A DNA stretch of 64,000 nucleotides from Paragorgia papillata. Lineage: Eukaryota; Cnidaria; Anthozoa; Scleralcyonacea; Coralliidae. The translations under genes and the position numbers were made by a program. The stretch lies in assembly GCA_035771165.1 (NCBI GenBank), contig JAWNZC010000470.1, positions 928,001-992,000 of the forward strand. The letters run 5' to 3'. Under the pieces are notes generated by a model, which worked only from the letters and a program-made list of their open reading frames with translations, had not been told where the DNA came from and did not search any database. Below, in pieces: positions 39,501 to 63,310 of this stretch. The stretch's first letter is position 1. Every line of letters begins with the position of its first letter.

Positions 39501-42500
39501 CCTGCGGTTTGCAACGTTAAACGACTCTCTTTATCCGCAATAGTTGAGTTGAGTTGGTCGGAGCGCAGTCGGAGTCAGACTGCAGAAGGCTCCTCTTTCG
39601 TTGGCTACTATCCTAAGGCAGGGGTGGGCGCCACTCCTATCCCAGATGGTGTTGATTTTACGGAGGGAGGAAAACTGGAGAACCCGGTGAAAACCCCTCG
39701 AGGCACAGAAGAGAACCAACAACTCTACTTACATGAAGTCACCCATCCAAGTACTAAGCTCATTCAACGGGGCTTAACTTCAGCAGTGAGAGGCAGCGCG
39801 CTAACAGCTTGTGTCGCTCTATCCGCAATAATATATACAATTATAATACCATTTCTTTTCCCCAGTTTAATAAGTCTCTCCAAATATCTTTCTGATTCTT
39901 CATTTTCCAATTGCTTTGTTTTAGTTTCCTGTAAAAGAAAGTTGTACAACAAAAATTACATAGAGAATAATACATGGATGTGCGGAAATATGAAATTTAT
40001 TTCGAGTGTTGACCAGGATATCTCACGAGTGAGCGAAGCGAACGAGTGACATATCCTGTTCAGCACGAAAAATAAATTTCATATTTCCAAGCATCCATGT
40101 ATTGTTCTGTTTATTATATAAAAAAATTATCCTATTGCCTTGCAGAAATTGCATTAAACTATAATGCTGATTCAGCGATAATCGTCACATGTGCGATTAT
40201 CATAAATAATCGCACATGTGAGATTATCACTTTTATTAGTGGTGGAAAAATCAATAAAACACTCTATTTTATATAATAAAAAATCACAAAACATTGTTGG
40301 TTTATTTACAATTAAACAATCGTTATTTACCATTCTACAAATAACTATACCAGTTCGGGATTCAATAATTTGATGATTTTACAGAACGGTCCCCGAAAAT
40401 AAAAAGTAATTAATGGAAGAAGCTGATAATCATTATTCACAGCTAACTAAATCTTAATAGAAACGAGAATGGTGACACCACGTAGTTTCTTTATTGCTAA
40501 GCTTTCGACCCGTTGTACTCAGACCTTCATCAGAAGAAATGCCAACATTGATTTGTCACCATGCAACAATTCAAAGAACTAAATCTTTCTCAAACTAAAG
40601 CTGGGTGATAATCCTCTATCCACAATAAGAAATTGCTACTTTTATTGCAGATGCTTTGCCAAACTCTACTATATAGACGTTTTTCATAAATGGCGGGCTT
40701 TGCATGAAAGCGAGGCTCGTCAAGCAAAAATATTTTCAAACTTTTGTCCATGCAATAATGGCCGCCGGCGAGGAAAGACATTGCAGTTAAATACAAACAT
40801 TTCTACTTTTCCCTTTCAGTTACATACTTAAGGGTAAGAAAACTAGATAAATCGTTCAGTTGACTTTCTCTGTTCTTTATTTTGAAGAAATTTATCGTTT
40901 CGTCTATACAAAGTACAGTAGGTGTTCAGAACCAATGATCTAATTCCATGTTTGGATAAGAGTAGCGTTTACCTTAAAATGAAGTAGATTCTTGAAAACA
41001 TCTTCTCTCATGCTATATTTAAAAAAAAATATTGGCAAAAATTATAGCTCACAGAATAACTTTATAAAGGTTGGGTTGGTTCCTTGGAATTAGCACTGTG
41101 TATGTGTAATGTGTTTGTATACTGTATATATGTATATGTATATTTCTATATTCTGTATTGATCAATATTAACCAACATTAAGTCTTATTTAAAACATGAG
41201 CAGGAGTGTTTTAGATCTGATAAAACACGTTCTGCGACTGAGAGTGTTTTGAATGGCTTTAAAAACGATCACCATTTGGTAAGTTCGTTGGCGTAGTAAT
41301 TTTGAAAAATAACGTTGTCTAAGGCGAGAAAATCAAAGCTAAAGTTTATGTAAATCAGGAGAATGTTTTACCACGATACGGTTACGATTTTTCTTTGTGT
41401 TTTCCTCATGAATTATTGAGTTTTTTAATATTATTTAATCAAAGTTCTACAATAGCAACATACCTCATTTCAACCTCAAACTCCGACAACTTCTTATCTG
41501 ACGATGTACTAGCCTCTCTAATAATTTTGTCTACATGAAATTAAAGGCACAGCGCCAGGTATTAAATTACCGCTTAATTAATAGTTTCGTGGAAGGCAAA
41601 AAATATATTTGTGTGCAAAGGAAAGGAACAATAGTCATAAAACGTTGAAATAGTCATTAGTGCATTTTCTTACGGAATATTTAGTCCAAGTTTTGACGTG
41701 TGTTATATTCGCGATAATTTTAATCATGTGAACTTGAATTTGTCCACGAAGTTTTTCAAGTTTGCGTCATGGTGACACTGTGTCTTTAATATAATGACAA
41801 TAATTAGCCTCGTCCACACGCCTCTGGATTTTTTACAAAACGCAACTTCCTTTTTTACGGATTGACCTTCCGTCCAAACGATGAAACGGTCATCAAAAAC
41901 AAAACTTTTCGAAGACGGTCTCCAAAGTGGAACTTTTTAAAAACGCCGTTTTCCTGTTCTCGATGTGGACGCGGATTTTTTTTTAAACTGAGAAAAAAAT
42001 ATTGCGCTTTCAAACAAAAACGTGTGGACAAGGCCTCAAAGACTGAAGTTATTTTGGACTGAGTTGATGCCTTCTATACTTGAGATAAGATTATAAAAAG
42101 CGATGAACAGTACTGTCAAATTAGACCTGGAGACAACCTGGAATGCTATATGGTAGGAATTAAAGATTATCCAGAGAGGTGTTAAAGGTGAATAACAGTC
42201 CGTGCTGCGCATGATCCGCCATCTTTGTTTTGGTGGGTCTCACAAACAAGACATTCGTAGATAATTACATGAAGTAGTCAGCTTAATGTAAACCGTTCGG
42301 AACAACATGGCGGAAAACCAACTGTGATTTGGCGAGGATATCTCTTCGGATTTTTTCTATTTCCGCTAAAAATGTTTCGTTTCAAGTACAAGTGATGAAG
42401 AGAAAGCAAGAAAAGCTTACAATCTTGAATAAGGTATCAGTATATTTTTTGTAAATAGAGATGTAAACATTAGTTTCGTACATGCGCAGTACGGACTGTT

Positions 42501-45500
42501 ATTCACCTTTAAATATGCATAACACACCTTCTGTATAGTACAGTAGTAGATATTTGTATTAAGAAGACACAAAGCTCACACAAAGAGGCTGAACACAAGT
42601 CCTCATTATTTCAAGAGGAATCCTAATTTTGCCAAAGAAGTTAATTCCAGTACCAAATTTAGTAAACATGTATTAAATGTTCATTATTGGCAGCAATGCA
42701 GTAGAAAAAAAAGGCAAATAATTACAATTCAATACTGTACCTGGTGAAACATGTTGAGGAAATTCTAAAACATTTCTCATTGTACTATAGTAAGCCATAT
42801 GCTCCCCAAAAACCTGAGAAAAAAATGTCAGATTAATTATTAACATTAATCAACAATGACGTGTGATAAAATTTCAAAACGATTAGCGAATAATGTTTGG
42901 CTCATTTTTGAATTTCGGCATTTAACATGAGCCCAGGGACGTAGCCAGGGGGGAGCCGGGGGAGCCCCCTTTTGATATAAAACGACAGACATGTAACTAC
43001 AAAACTGATGCGGCATGCAATATGAATTGTGTCAGGAAATAAACTGTAAACAGTGTATCTACTGAGTGTATGCATTATGAGTATCTATGTGACGTTTGCG
43101 TGTTTTGAGTATTTTATATGACGTTTTTTAACCTTTAGAGTCTGTAAAATCTTCCTCCAAAAGCCAGGAAATAGCATTTCAGCGACTCTCGATTTCAAAA
43201 TTTCCCGGGGGAGCATGCCCCCGGACCCTGCTAAAAATTTATTTTGATTTCGGCTCCCCCCCTTTCAAAATCCTGGCTACGTCCCTGCATGAGCCTATAT
43301 GTAAGTGTGTAAACACTGCCAGTCAAAACACGTGCTAATGGAAAGAAAAGAAATAGAATGAAAAGAAAAGTCGTGTTGAAAGGAACTAAACTTCACAAAA
43401 ATTCTCAAAATGCTTTTACAATGACACAGCCATATTTTCTCAATCTTAATTGAACAGAAAAAAACCCACTTCATGCCAAATTTGGTACATTTGTCACTCC
43501 TGTAACGATCCGGCTAAATATATGCGCTAAGCCACCTGACTATCAGCTGATCATGGGCTTCTGCGTGAGTATGACTCACTGAGCATGAAAGCCTGATTAT
43601 TAGGCACCATGCTTGAAGAATTAAAAAAGGTTCTGGATGAGCAAGCCCCATGACTGCACTAAGGTGAATGCTAGGCATGGTACAAAGACAAATTAGATAA
43701 AAATACAGAACATAAACAAAAAAAACAGAAAACAAAACAAAACAAAACAAAACAAAACAAAACAAAACAAAACAAAACAAAACAAAACAAAACAAAACAT
43801 AGAATATGTTGCATGTTCCTTTGCGACAAAATACAACGCTAGATGTAGGTGTACGACATGTCTTAGCACTTATAACTGAGTAACATTGTCAATTTCGTAA
43901 AACGAGTTTTCGTGAGGTAGTTAACTTCCCATTGACTAGATCAGTAATTCTGTGAAGACAACGTAAAGTGAGGGAACGTTAAAATTAATGAAAGAGTTTT
44001 ATACCAAGGTATTACATTTCGTGTTGTTCTCCACGCCTTTCTATCTGCTGTAAGATCTTCCCTTTGTGTTACTCCCTTATTCTTCATATCCTCTTTCAGA
44101 CAATCTAGCCATCTCTTCAAGCACTCTGTTCAATGGCTCTCATTCTCTTCACTTAATTCCCTTGTCTTGATTTTCCTGGAATCTTCCTTCTTTTCTTTGG
44201 TCGCGACTTCTTCTCTTCCATGTGCATGACCAGAAGCCTGTGCTGGTGTGCTACCGCTTCTCCCGGTATCACCTCCGCAACATGTGCTGCTCACTCTTCT
44301 GGACAGCTGTGTTTGCTAGGAATACGTCTGTATTCTCTGCCGTCTCTAGAAGCCTATCCCCTTCTTTTCTTATTCCATAGCCTCGTCCTTCATGTACCCC
44401 TGCATAGCCATCAAGGCCACCGCATGCATCTGCATTCATGTCCGCTCCGACAAACAAGATCTCGTTGTCTGGTACCTTCATGACTATTTCTTTAAACTCT
44501 TCCAACTCTTCTTTTCATTTCCTCCCTTCTTTTCTTCCATGTAGTACTCTAATCTATCTAGTGCTTTGCTCCTTCCACTTGGAATATATATTGTATCTTT
44601 ATTAATAACACGAATAGAGTTGAAATCTAATGAACTTGAAGTTGAACTTGCGTGCATCGTATTTTCCATAAAAAAATTAGTGAGTCATTTTTATGTCAGC
44701 AGTCTGGCTTGCAAGACTTGCCAATAACCATTGGGAAAAGGAGGGATTGGGAAAAGGAGGGAATTGGGAAAAGGAGGGAAGTGGGAAAAGGAGGGAAGTG
44801 GGAAAAGGAGGGAATTGGGAAAAGGAGGGAAGTGAGAAAAGGAGGGAAGTGGAAAAGGAAGTGGGAAAAGGAGGGAAGTGGGAAAAGGAGGGAAGTGGCA
44901 AAAGGAGGGAAGTGGAAAAAGGAGGAAAGGAGGAAAAGGAGGGAAGTGGGAAAAGGAGGGAATTGGGAAAAGGAGGGAAGTGCGAAAAGGAGGGAATTGG
45001 GAAAAGGAGGGAAGTGGGAAAAGGAGGGAATTGGGAAAAGGAGGGAAGTGAGAAAAGGAGGGAAGTGGAAAAGGAAGGGAAGTGGGAAAAGGAGGGAAGT
45101 GAGAAAAGGAGGGAAGTGGAAAAAGAAGGGAAGTGGAAAAAGGAGGGAAGTGGGAAAAGGAGGGAAGTGGGAAAAGGGAAGTAGGAAAAGAAGGGAAGTG
45201 GGAAAAGGAGGGAAATGGGAAAAGGAGGGAAGTGGGAAAAGGAGGGAAGTGGGAAAAGGAGGGAAGTGAGAAAAGGAGGGAAGTGAGAAAAGGAGGGAAG
45301 TGGGAAAAGGGAAGTGGGAAAAGAAGGGAAAGGAGGGAAGTGGAAAAGGAGGGAATTGGGAAAAGGAGGGAAGTGGAAAAAGAAGGGAAGCGGGTAAAGA
45401 AGGGAAGTTGGAAATGGAGGGAAGTGGGAAAATGAGGAAAGTAGCTAGAAAAGGAGGGAGGTGGGGAATGGAGGGAAGTGGGAAAAGGAGAATAGCCATG

Positions 45501-45964
45501 TGTGTTGGTAGACTGGTTAATACGTAGACATCACATTGTAATAGACTACAGTATGCTATGCTGCAAGACCAATTATAATATACTGCAAAACCAATTACAC
45601 TGCAAAACCAATTACACTGCAAGACCAATTATGCTGGTTACCTTTACTGCAAGACCAATTATGCTATTTACTACTGACCTTTATAATTATAGGCTCACTT
45701 ATCACTTATCACTTTCCCCTTTTCAATATTATCATCCATGAAAGTTTAGCCATTCCAAATCAATAAATCTTAAATTTCATATCAACTTAGTAAATGTACT
45801 ACAAATACCTTTAGTGTATTTTCAAAACAAACATCTTCTTTCTTTAAAGATCCGATGTCATCATAAACTTTCCTTGCGCTTTCCATAAGTTTGTCAGTTT
45901 CTTGTTTGATTTCATCTGAAGACAATTTCCAATTCAGAATAGACAATCCTGATAACTCTTCCAT
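12581..45964 (-). CDS. THOP1: Thimet oligopeptidase / neurolysin (M3 zinc metallopeptidase), complete, 25 exons, 667 aa
   Basis: Exons (high to low): 45964-45809, 42813-42741, 41530-41464, 41012-40973, 39928-39850, 38169-38038, 35545-35508, 33977-33865, 32295-32241, 31932-31885, 31274-31158, 30698-30557, 28867-28848, 28336-28271, 27982-27878, 27468-27436, 27250-27176, 26492-26419, 25663-25560, 24773-24691, 22864-22820, 20074-20011, 18335-18268, 17243-17127 and 12670-12581. All have GT-AG borders and phases agree over 2004 nt. The enzyme cuts short peptides in the cytosol. HEFGH (H459, E460, H463) and E488 in [14 protein letters not shown] are the zinc ligands and catalytic Glu; the substrate-binding loop [13 protein letters not shown] keeps Y591, Y595 and Y598 (human Y605, Y609, Y612). 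Other landmarks are [23 protein letters not shown] and the C-terminal [16 protein letters not shown]. Human THOP1 is 689 aa; the N-terminus here is shorter, without an evident mitochondrial presequence. Neurolysin cannot be excluded. Confidence 0.96.
13204..13955. mobile_element. TTAA-flanked foldback, 752 bp
   Basis: TTAA, AGTGTCACTAA at the left, and TTAGTGACACT, TTAA at the right. Arms of about 270 bp include CAAATGAGGAATACCGGCGT and CTCGTTCTCGAGATATTTAA and their complements. It is non-coding and lies in the last intron of the peptidase gene. A TTAA duplication suggests piggyBac-type mobilisation. Confidence 0.85.
15669..15733 (+). repeat. tRNA-like sequence (SINE head or tRNA pseudogene)
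   Basis: GCCTTCGTAGCTCAGAAC carries an A box and CGCGGGTTCAATTCC a B box; CCGGAAGG can pair imperfectly with the 5' end. The D-arm and anticodon arm do not fold well, so it is not called as a working tRNA. Confidence 0.5.
16140..17117. mobile_element. Foldback element with GCAAGC-rich arms, interrupted by an hAT
   Basis: The left end AAAGCCATGATCAAACGAGA and right end TCTCGTTTGATCTGGGCTTA are inverted. The arms are full of CAACGCAAGC/CACCGCAAGT units. The hAT at 16431-17061 sits inside. The right end stops about 10 bp from the splice donor of peptidase exon 24. Confidence 0.75.
16431..17061. mobile_element. Non-autonomous hAT element, 631 bp, nested
   Basis: Ends CAGTGCCGGATTAACC / GCTTAATCCGGCCCTG; the duplication AACAAAAT / AACAAAAC differs at one base. 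The internal blocks next to both ends read GGGCCCCCCACCA. Confidence 0.85.
17265..17590. repeat. Second GCAAGC foldback, other side of exon 24
   Basis: CACAAGTCGTTGCAAGTTC through CTCGTTTGATTAGGGCTTTA is the same family as 16140-17117, with arms AACTTGCGATG and TCGCAAGCTAACGCAAGC. Peptidase exon 24 lies in the 150-bp gap between the two copies. Confidence 0.65.
17806..18235. mobile_element. TTAA-type foldback related to 20745-21268
   Basis: The left arm after TTAA reads AGTGAAACGAAAATTAAG and GTCTTATTTGAAAGAACACT, mirrored on the right. GTTCTTGAGATATTTCAGTT occurs in the left arm and its inverse in the right. The right terminus has decayed. Confidence 0.7.
18425..19200. repeat. Tandem array of ~115-bp units, peptidase intron 22
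   Basis: About five to six units, each with AAAGCCCACAATCGTGCAAA, ACAATGGGGAGGG, CACAAATCTAAATTTGTGAG and GCAAAGCACGCTCAAATAAA. Spacing between successive starts is about 110-121 bp. Confidence 0.85.
18511..18629. mobile_element. TTAA-flanked 'CTAACGCCAGA' element inside the 115-bp array
   Basis: TTAACCCTTTCACTCCC at the left and GGGAGTGAAAGGTTAA at the right. The core GTCTAACGCCAGACGATTTT is followed by ACTCGTC. It interrupts one tandem unit. Confidence 0.85.
20194..20419. mobile_element. Foldback MITE, 226 bp
   Basis: CATAGAGATCATATAAATAC at the left is inverted at the right (GTATTTATATGATCTCTATG with one change), and AGGGGGCAT/ATGCCCCCT continue the arms. The centre holds two AAAAAAGTTTGCCTCC-like repeats. 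Confidence 0.75.
20520..20655. repeat. Inverted repeat next to a TAGCC foldback
   Basis: TTGACCTAATAACATATAACT near 20520 is mirrored by AGTTATATGTTATTATAGGT near 20635. The TAGCC element inserted immediately after it. Confidence 0.55.
20659..20714. mobile_element. TAGCC foldback, 56 bp, perfect 9-bp duplication
   Basis: TAGCCTGCGTGCAGACTTCC, a loop, and its near-perfect inverse, flanked by GGTCAGTGA on both sides (20650-20658, 20715-20723). It is the smallest member of the family. Confidence 0.92.
20745..21268. mobile_element. TTAA-flanked foldback, 524 bp
   Basis: TTAA, AGGGTATTGGCA at the left; TGCCAATACCCT, TTAA at the right. Arms contain AGTTTGTCTCATTTGAAAGA and GACCAAAGACAGCGTGCT with their complements. 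It is non-coding. Confidence 0.87.
21827..22773. mobile_element. Non-autonomous hAT element, 947 bp, with an inner insertion
   Basis: Ends CAGTGGTGT / ACACCACTG; flanks CCCACGTC and CCTACGTC (7 of 8 match). A C-rich block near 22680-22720 is shared with the hATs at 10, 24 and 43 kb. A second inverted-repeat element (TTATTATATGGCTG ... GGCCATATAATAA, with palindromic GACCGCGGGCAGGATAATTT) is nested at about 22090-22375 and beyond. Confidence 0.82.
22907..23366. mobile_element. TAGCC foldback, 460 bp
   Basis: TAGCCTGCGTCGCAGCCGGA at the left is mirrored by CAGCTGCGACGCAGGCTA. Arms run over 90 bp (GTGTTTTGAAATTGAAACCC, ACTATATCGGGTTTCAATTT). Flanks GCTAAGTCA / ACTAAATCA agree at 7 of 9. The left end is 43 bp outside the acceptor side of peptidase exon 21. 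Confidence 0.87.
24050..24553. mobile_element. Non-autonomous hAT element, 504 bp
   Basis: CAGTGGCGTGGTGGCAAG / CTGCCACCACGCCACTG with a perfect 8-bp duplication TGCGCAAG (24042-24049, 24554-24561). Confidence 0.93.
24885..24984. mobile_element. TTAA-type 'CTAACGCCAGA' element, 100 bp
   Basis: CTAACTCTTTCCTGACCGAA at the left and TCGGACAGGAATGAGTTAA at the right; the core TTCTGGCTAACACCAGATGA lies between. It is the same subfamily as 58591-58691. Confidence 0.8.
25085..25271. mobile_element. Foldback MITE, 187 bp
   Basis: CATAGACCTTATTCAAAAAT and ATTTTTGAATAAGATCTATG form the ends, continued by GGCCGCCGAATTA/TAATTCGGCGGCC and AACTAGTT-centred arms. Confidence 0.8.
25765..26013. mobile_element. 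Foldback MITE, family 'GACCGTACC', copy 2 (best preserved)
   Basis: TTGACCGTACCAAAAAAGAT at the left and ATCTTTTTCGGTACGGTCAA at the right. The interior matches 3328-3552 and 53289-54004. It lies about 100 bp from peptidase exon 19. Confidence 0.87.
27718..27825. mobile_element. 'CTAACGCCAGA' core element copy
   Basis: ACTCTGGCTAACGCCAGACG then ACTTTACTCGTCAAGGG; the outer parts CCCTTGACTCATAA and AGTCAAGGGGTCAATG are loosely inverted. It is a diverged family member in peptidase intron 15. Confidence 0.65.
28086..28124. repeat. (CAAA)n microsatellite
   Basis: Ten or so consecutive CAAA units. Confidence 0.9.
28969..29072. mobile_element. TAGCC foldback, 104 bp
   Basis: TAGCCTGAGAATACAGCCGC at the left, GCGGCTGTTTTCTCAGGCTA at the right, with further pairing of CTCGCTCGCCCCCC and GGGGGGCGAGCGAG. 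Flanking 9-mers CTCTGGTTC / ATTTGGCTC agree at 6 of 9. Confidence 0.82.
29129..29158 (-). repeat. Decayed copy of a CTGATGA...GAAAC repeat motif
   Basis: On the minus strand, CATGAAGACACT, a 7-base loop and AGTGTCAAAAC form a perfect 6-bp stem flanked by degenerate hammerhead-like core bases. It matches the repeat at 56250-56279 (shared context ACTTAAAAAGTTACTGTTCA). Confidence 0.45.
29187..29776. mobile_element. Foldback element, 590 bp
   Basis: TAGACGAATTTCAGGGTATT and GCGCGCGCATCATTTTT at the left are mirrored by AAAAATGATGCGCGCGC and ACCCTGAAACTCGCCTATA at the right. The centre is AT-rich (TTAATTATTA repeats). Confidence 0.7.
29994..30330. mobile_element. Foldback element with repeated GTTCACAC motifs
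   Basis: GGCCCGGTTCACACTATACC at the left and TATAGTGTGAACAGGGCTTC at the right. GTTCACAC or its complement also occurs internally near 30061, 30180 and 30298, with GTGCCGGCACGAAAA-type palindromes between. Confidence 0.7.
30350..30387. repeat. (TTTAG)n microsatellite
   Basis: Seven to eight TTTAG units. Confidence 0.9.
30741..30895. repeat. (TTCTG/TCCTG)n minisatellite, 43 bp upstream of peptidase exon 12
   Basis: Pentamer array GTTCTGTTCTGTCCTG on the plus strand; CAGAACAGGA on the transcribed strand. On the minus strand the array is open in the same frame as exon 12. Confidence 0.92.
32550..33255 (-). mobile_element. tRNA-derived SINE, copy 2, split by an hAT element
   Basis: The head on the minus strand (about 33146-33089) reads CTGTAGCTCAGTTGGTAGAG, a CTAGTAA anticodon loop and TCGCGGGTTCCAAT. 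The remainder continues at 32645-32550 after the hAT. It shares ACTTAGGCTATTTGAT and AGAATAATAATAAGGTGTTA with copy 1 at 11862. Confidence 0.83.
32646..33088. mobile_element. hAT-type element, 443 bp, inside the B box of a SINE
   Basis: CACTGATCTCTATACTAAC / GTTAGTACAGAGATCAGTG ends; perfect 8-bp duplication ATTGGAAC (32638-32645, 33089-33096). Inner arms GGTTTGACCCCACCGGC / TGGTGGGGTCAACCGG. Confidence 0.92.
33240..33500. repeat. Two 'CTAACGCCAGA' core fragments
   Basis: TTCTGGCTAACGCTATAGCC near 33270 and CGCTGGCTAACGGCCAGACG near 33440 followed by ATTTACTCATC. Both are decayed family members. Confidence 0.5.
34316..34363. repeat. (CTGT)n(TTTG)n microsatellite
   Basis: CTGTCTGTCTGT passes into TTTGTTTGTTTG. 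Confidence 0.9.
35038..35135. mobile_element. Hairpin element, intact relative of the split element at 4.3 kb
   Basis: GTTGTCTGTTCAGTTATAGA at the left, TCTATAACTGAACAGACAAC at the right, inner ACGTCACAACGTGGTAAGAA / ACAACGTTGTGACGT. Confidence 0.82.
35629..35679 (-). other. Candidate cassette or alternative first exon, peptidase intron 6
   Basis: A 51-nt segment lies between an AACTCAG acceptor-like site and a perfect GTAAGT donor, 83 bp before exon 7. Between exons 6 and 7 it would keep the frame and add 17 residues with no stop. Alternatively an ATG at 35672, about 50 bp after TATATATTAA, opens [15 protein letters not shown] into the same donor, but that reading is out of frame with exon 7. 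Neither peptide resembles the M3 family. Splicing-signal evidence only. Confidence 0.25.
36012..36172. mobile_element. TTAA-type foldback with GAAGCGACTTT arms
   Basis: CTTAAAGCTGGTTTTCCACT at the left and AGTGGAAAACCGGCTTAAG at the right, then TTCGCGCGAAGCGACTTT / AAAGTCGCTTCGCGCGG. A fragment of the same sequence lies near 32010-32065. Confidence 0.82.
36830..37800 (-). mobile_element. LINE reverse-transcriptase fragment (broken), in peptidase intron 6
   Basis: Minus-strand reading gives [20 protein letters not shown], then the palm motif [14 protein letters not shown], a stop, [49 protein letters not shown] and [14 protein letters not shown]. It continues as [19 protein letters not shown] before frameshifts and stops. 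This is the C-terminal half of a non-LTR retrotransposon reverse transcriptase (FADD catalytic pair present, PQG changed to PQR). There is no intact frame; a dead copy in the same orientation as the host gene. Confidence 0.9.
38285..38372. repeat. Degenerate interstitial telomere-like repeat
   Basis: About 14 units around CCTAAC/CCTAAT/CCCAACC, for example ATCCTAACCCTAATCCTAAC. It resembles (CCCTAA)n, the animal telomere repeat, but mixed with variants. Confidence 0.65.
39041..39250. mobile_element. TA-flanked foldback MITE (CAGTC ends), copy 2
   Basis: CAGTCATTTGCAACTCACTT at the left and AAGTGAGTTGCAAATGACTG at the right, TA on both sides. The arms hold several GAAGTTCG repeats. Related to 3555-3691. 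Confidence 0.87.
39972..40100. repeat. Foldback repeat, peptidase intron 4
   Basis: ACATGGATGTGCGGAAATAT is mirrored by ATATTTCCAAGCATCCATGT; the centre has GAGTGAGCGAAGCGAACGAG. Confidence 0.7.
40503..40533 (-). repeat. CTGATGA...GAAA repeat motif
   Basis: On the minus strand CTGATGA, 20 bases, then GAAAG. It has the same layout as 29129-29158 and 56250-56279. Stem pairing is poor in this copy. Confidence 0.35.
42186..42508. mobile_element. TTAA-flanked foldback, 323 bp
   Basis: TTAA, AGGTGAATAACAGTCCGT at the left and ACGGACTGTTATTCACCT, TTAA at the right. ATGCGCAG-containing subterminal arms. Confidence 0.87.
42934..43287. mobile_element. Non-autonomous hAT element, 354 bp
   Basis: CAGGGACGTAGCCAGG / CCTGGCTACGTCCCTG with the perfect 8-bp duplication CATGAGCC (42926-42933, 43288-43295). 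It shares the GGAAATAGCATTTCAGCGAC and C-rich block with other hATs here. Confidence 0.94.
43729..43799. repeat. (AAAAC)n microsatellite
   Basis: About 14 AAAAC units. Confidence 0.95.
44040..44505 (-). mobile_element. Internally deleted LINE: endonuclease end joined to the C-terminus
   Basis: On the minus strand, 44505-44269 reads [40 protein letters not shown] and [10 protein letters not shown], the exonuclease-endonuclease-phosphatase domain of a non-LTR element. [16 protein letters not shown] follows, the usual end of that domain. Only about 130 bp further on comes [16 protein letters not shown] and [11 protein letters not shown], normally the end of the reverse transcriptase protein. 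The polymerase in between is missing. Dead copy, in peptidase intron 1. Confidence 0.8.
44733..45492. repeat. Purine-rich ~17-bp minisatellite, peptidase intron 1
   Basis: About 45 copies of GGGAAAAGGAGGGAAGT and close variants; one strand is nearly pure A/G for 760 bp. The long frames through it on both strands are a by-product of the repeat. Confidence 0.96.
45558..45667. repeat. Short tandem repeat CTGCAAGACCAATTA
   Basis: Five imperfect copies of CTGCAAGACCAATTA at irregular spacing of 16-35 bp, close to the donor of peptidase exon 1. Confidence 0.75.
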
Positions 45965-46266
45965 AACTTATAAAACACTCTGTGAACACTATTTTAACTG
46001 CTTAACAAACACAAGATAACTCTTCTAATATTAAAATCCTGTTAGTTTATTCCAATACAACCAACTGAGTGAATACAACACCTGCACAGTCAACTCCAAA
46101 ATCACAAATCATCAACTCATGCTCGGAAAGTACTCGGACATCTAATTGATGACGTACCAGCACGAAGATTTAACGATAGTAATGGGGACGTGCCGAAGCT
46201 CCACAGGCCAAGTGTGTACTGTAATGATAAAATGGTGTTGTGTTGTAGAAATATCTATTTAGAATA
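45965..46266. promoter_or_regulatory. Shared bidirectional promoter, M3 peptidase / AMPK alpha
   Basis: Only 302 bp separate the start codons of two divergent genes. The middle (about 46080-46200) contains ATTGATGACGTACC, a CRE/ATF-like TGACGT site. No TATA box is clear. A TTGTTGTGTTGTAG just before 46247 could be a splice acceptor for an AMPK 5'-UTR intron. Confidence 0.55.

Positions 46267-63310
<17,044 letters not shown>

Noticed and set aside
39549..40049. 166-codon plus-strand frame
   Set aside because: It crosses a SINE-like repeat (shared with 33.6-33.8 kb) and runs antisense over peptidase exon 5; no domain recognised.
44652..45628. Long open frames on both strands (200-310 codons) of repetitive GKGGKWEKE- or [13 protein letters not shown] sequence
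   Set aside because: They are produced by the stop-free purine minisatellite and read through it in several frames at once; no start context, domain or splice logic supports a protein.
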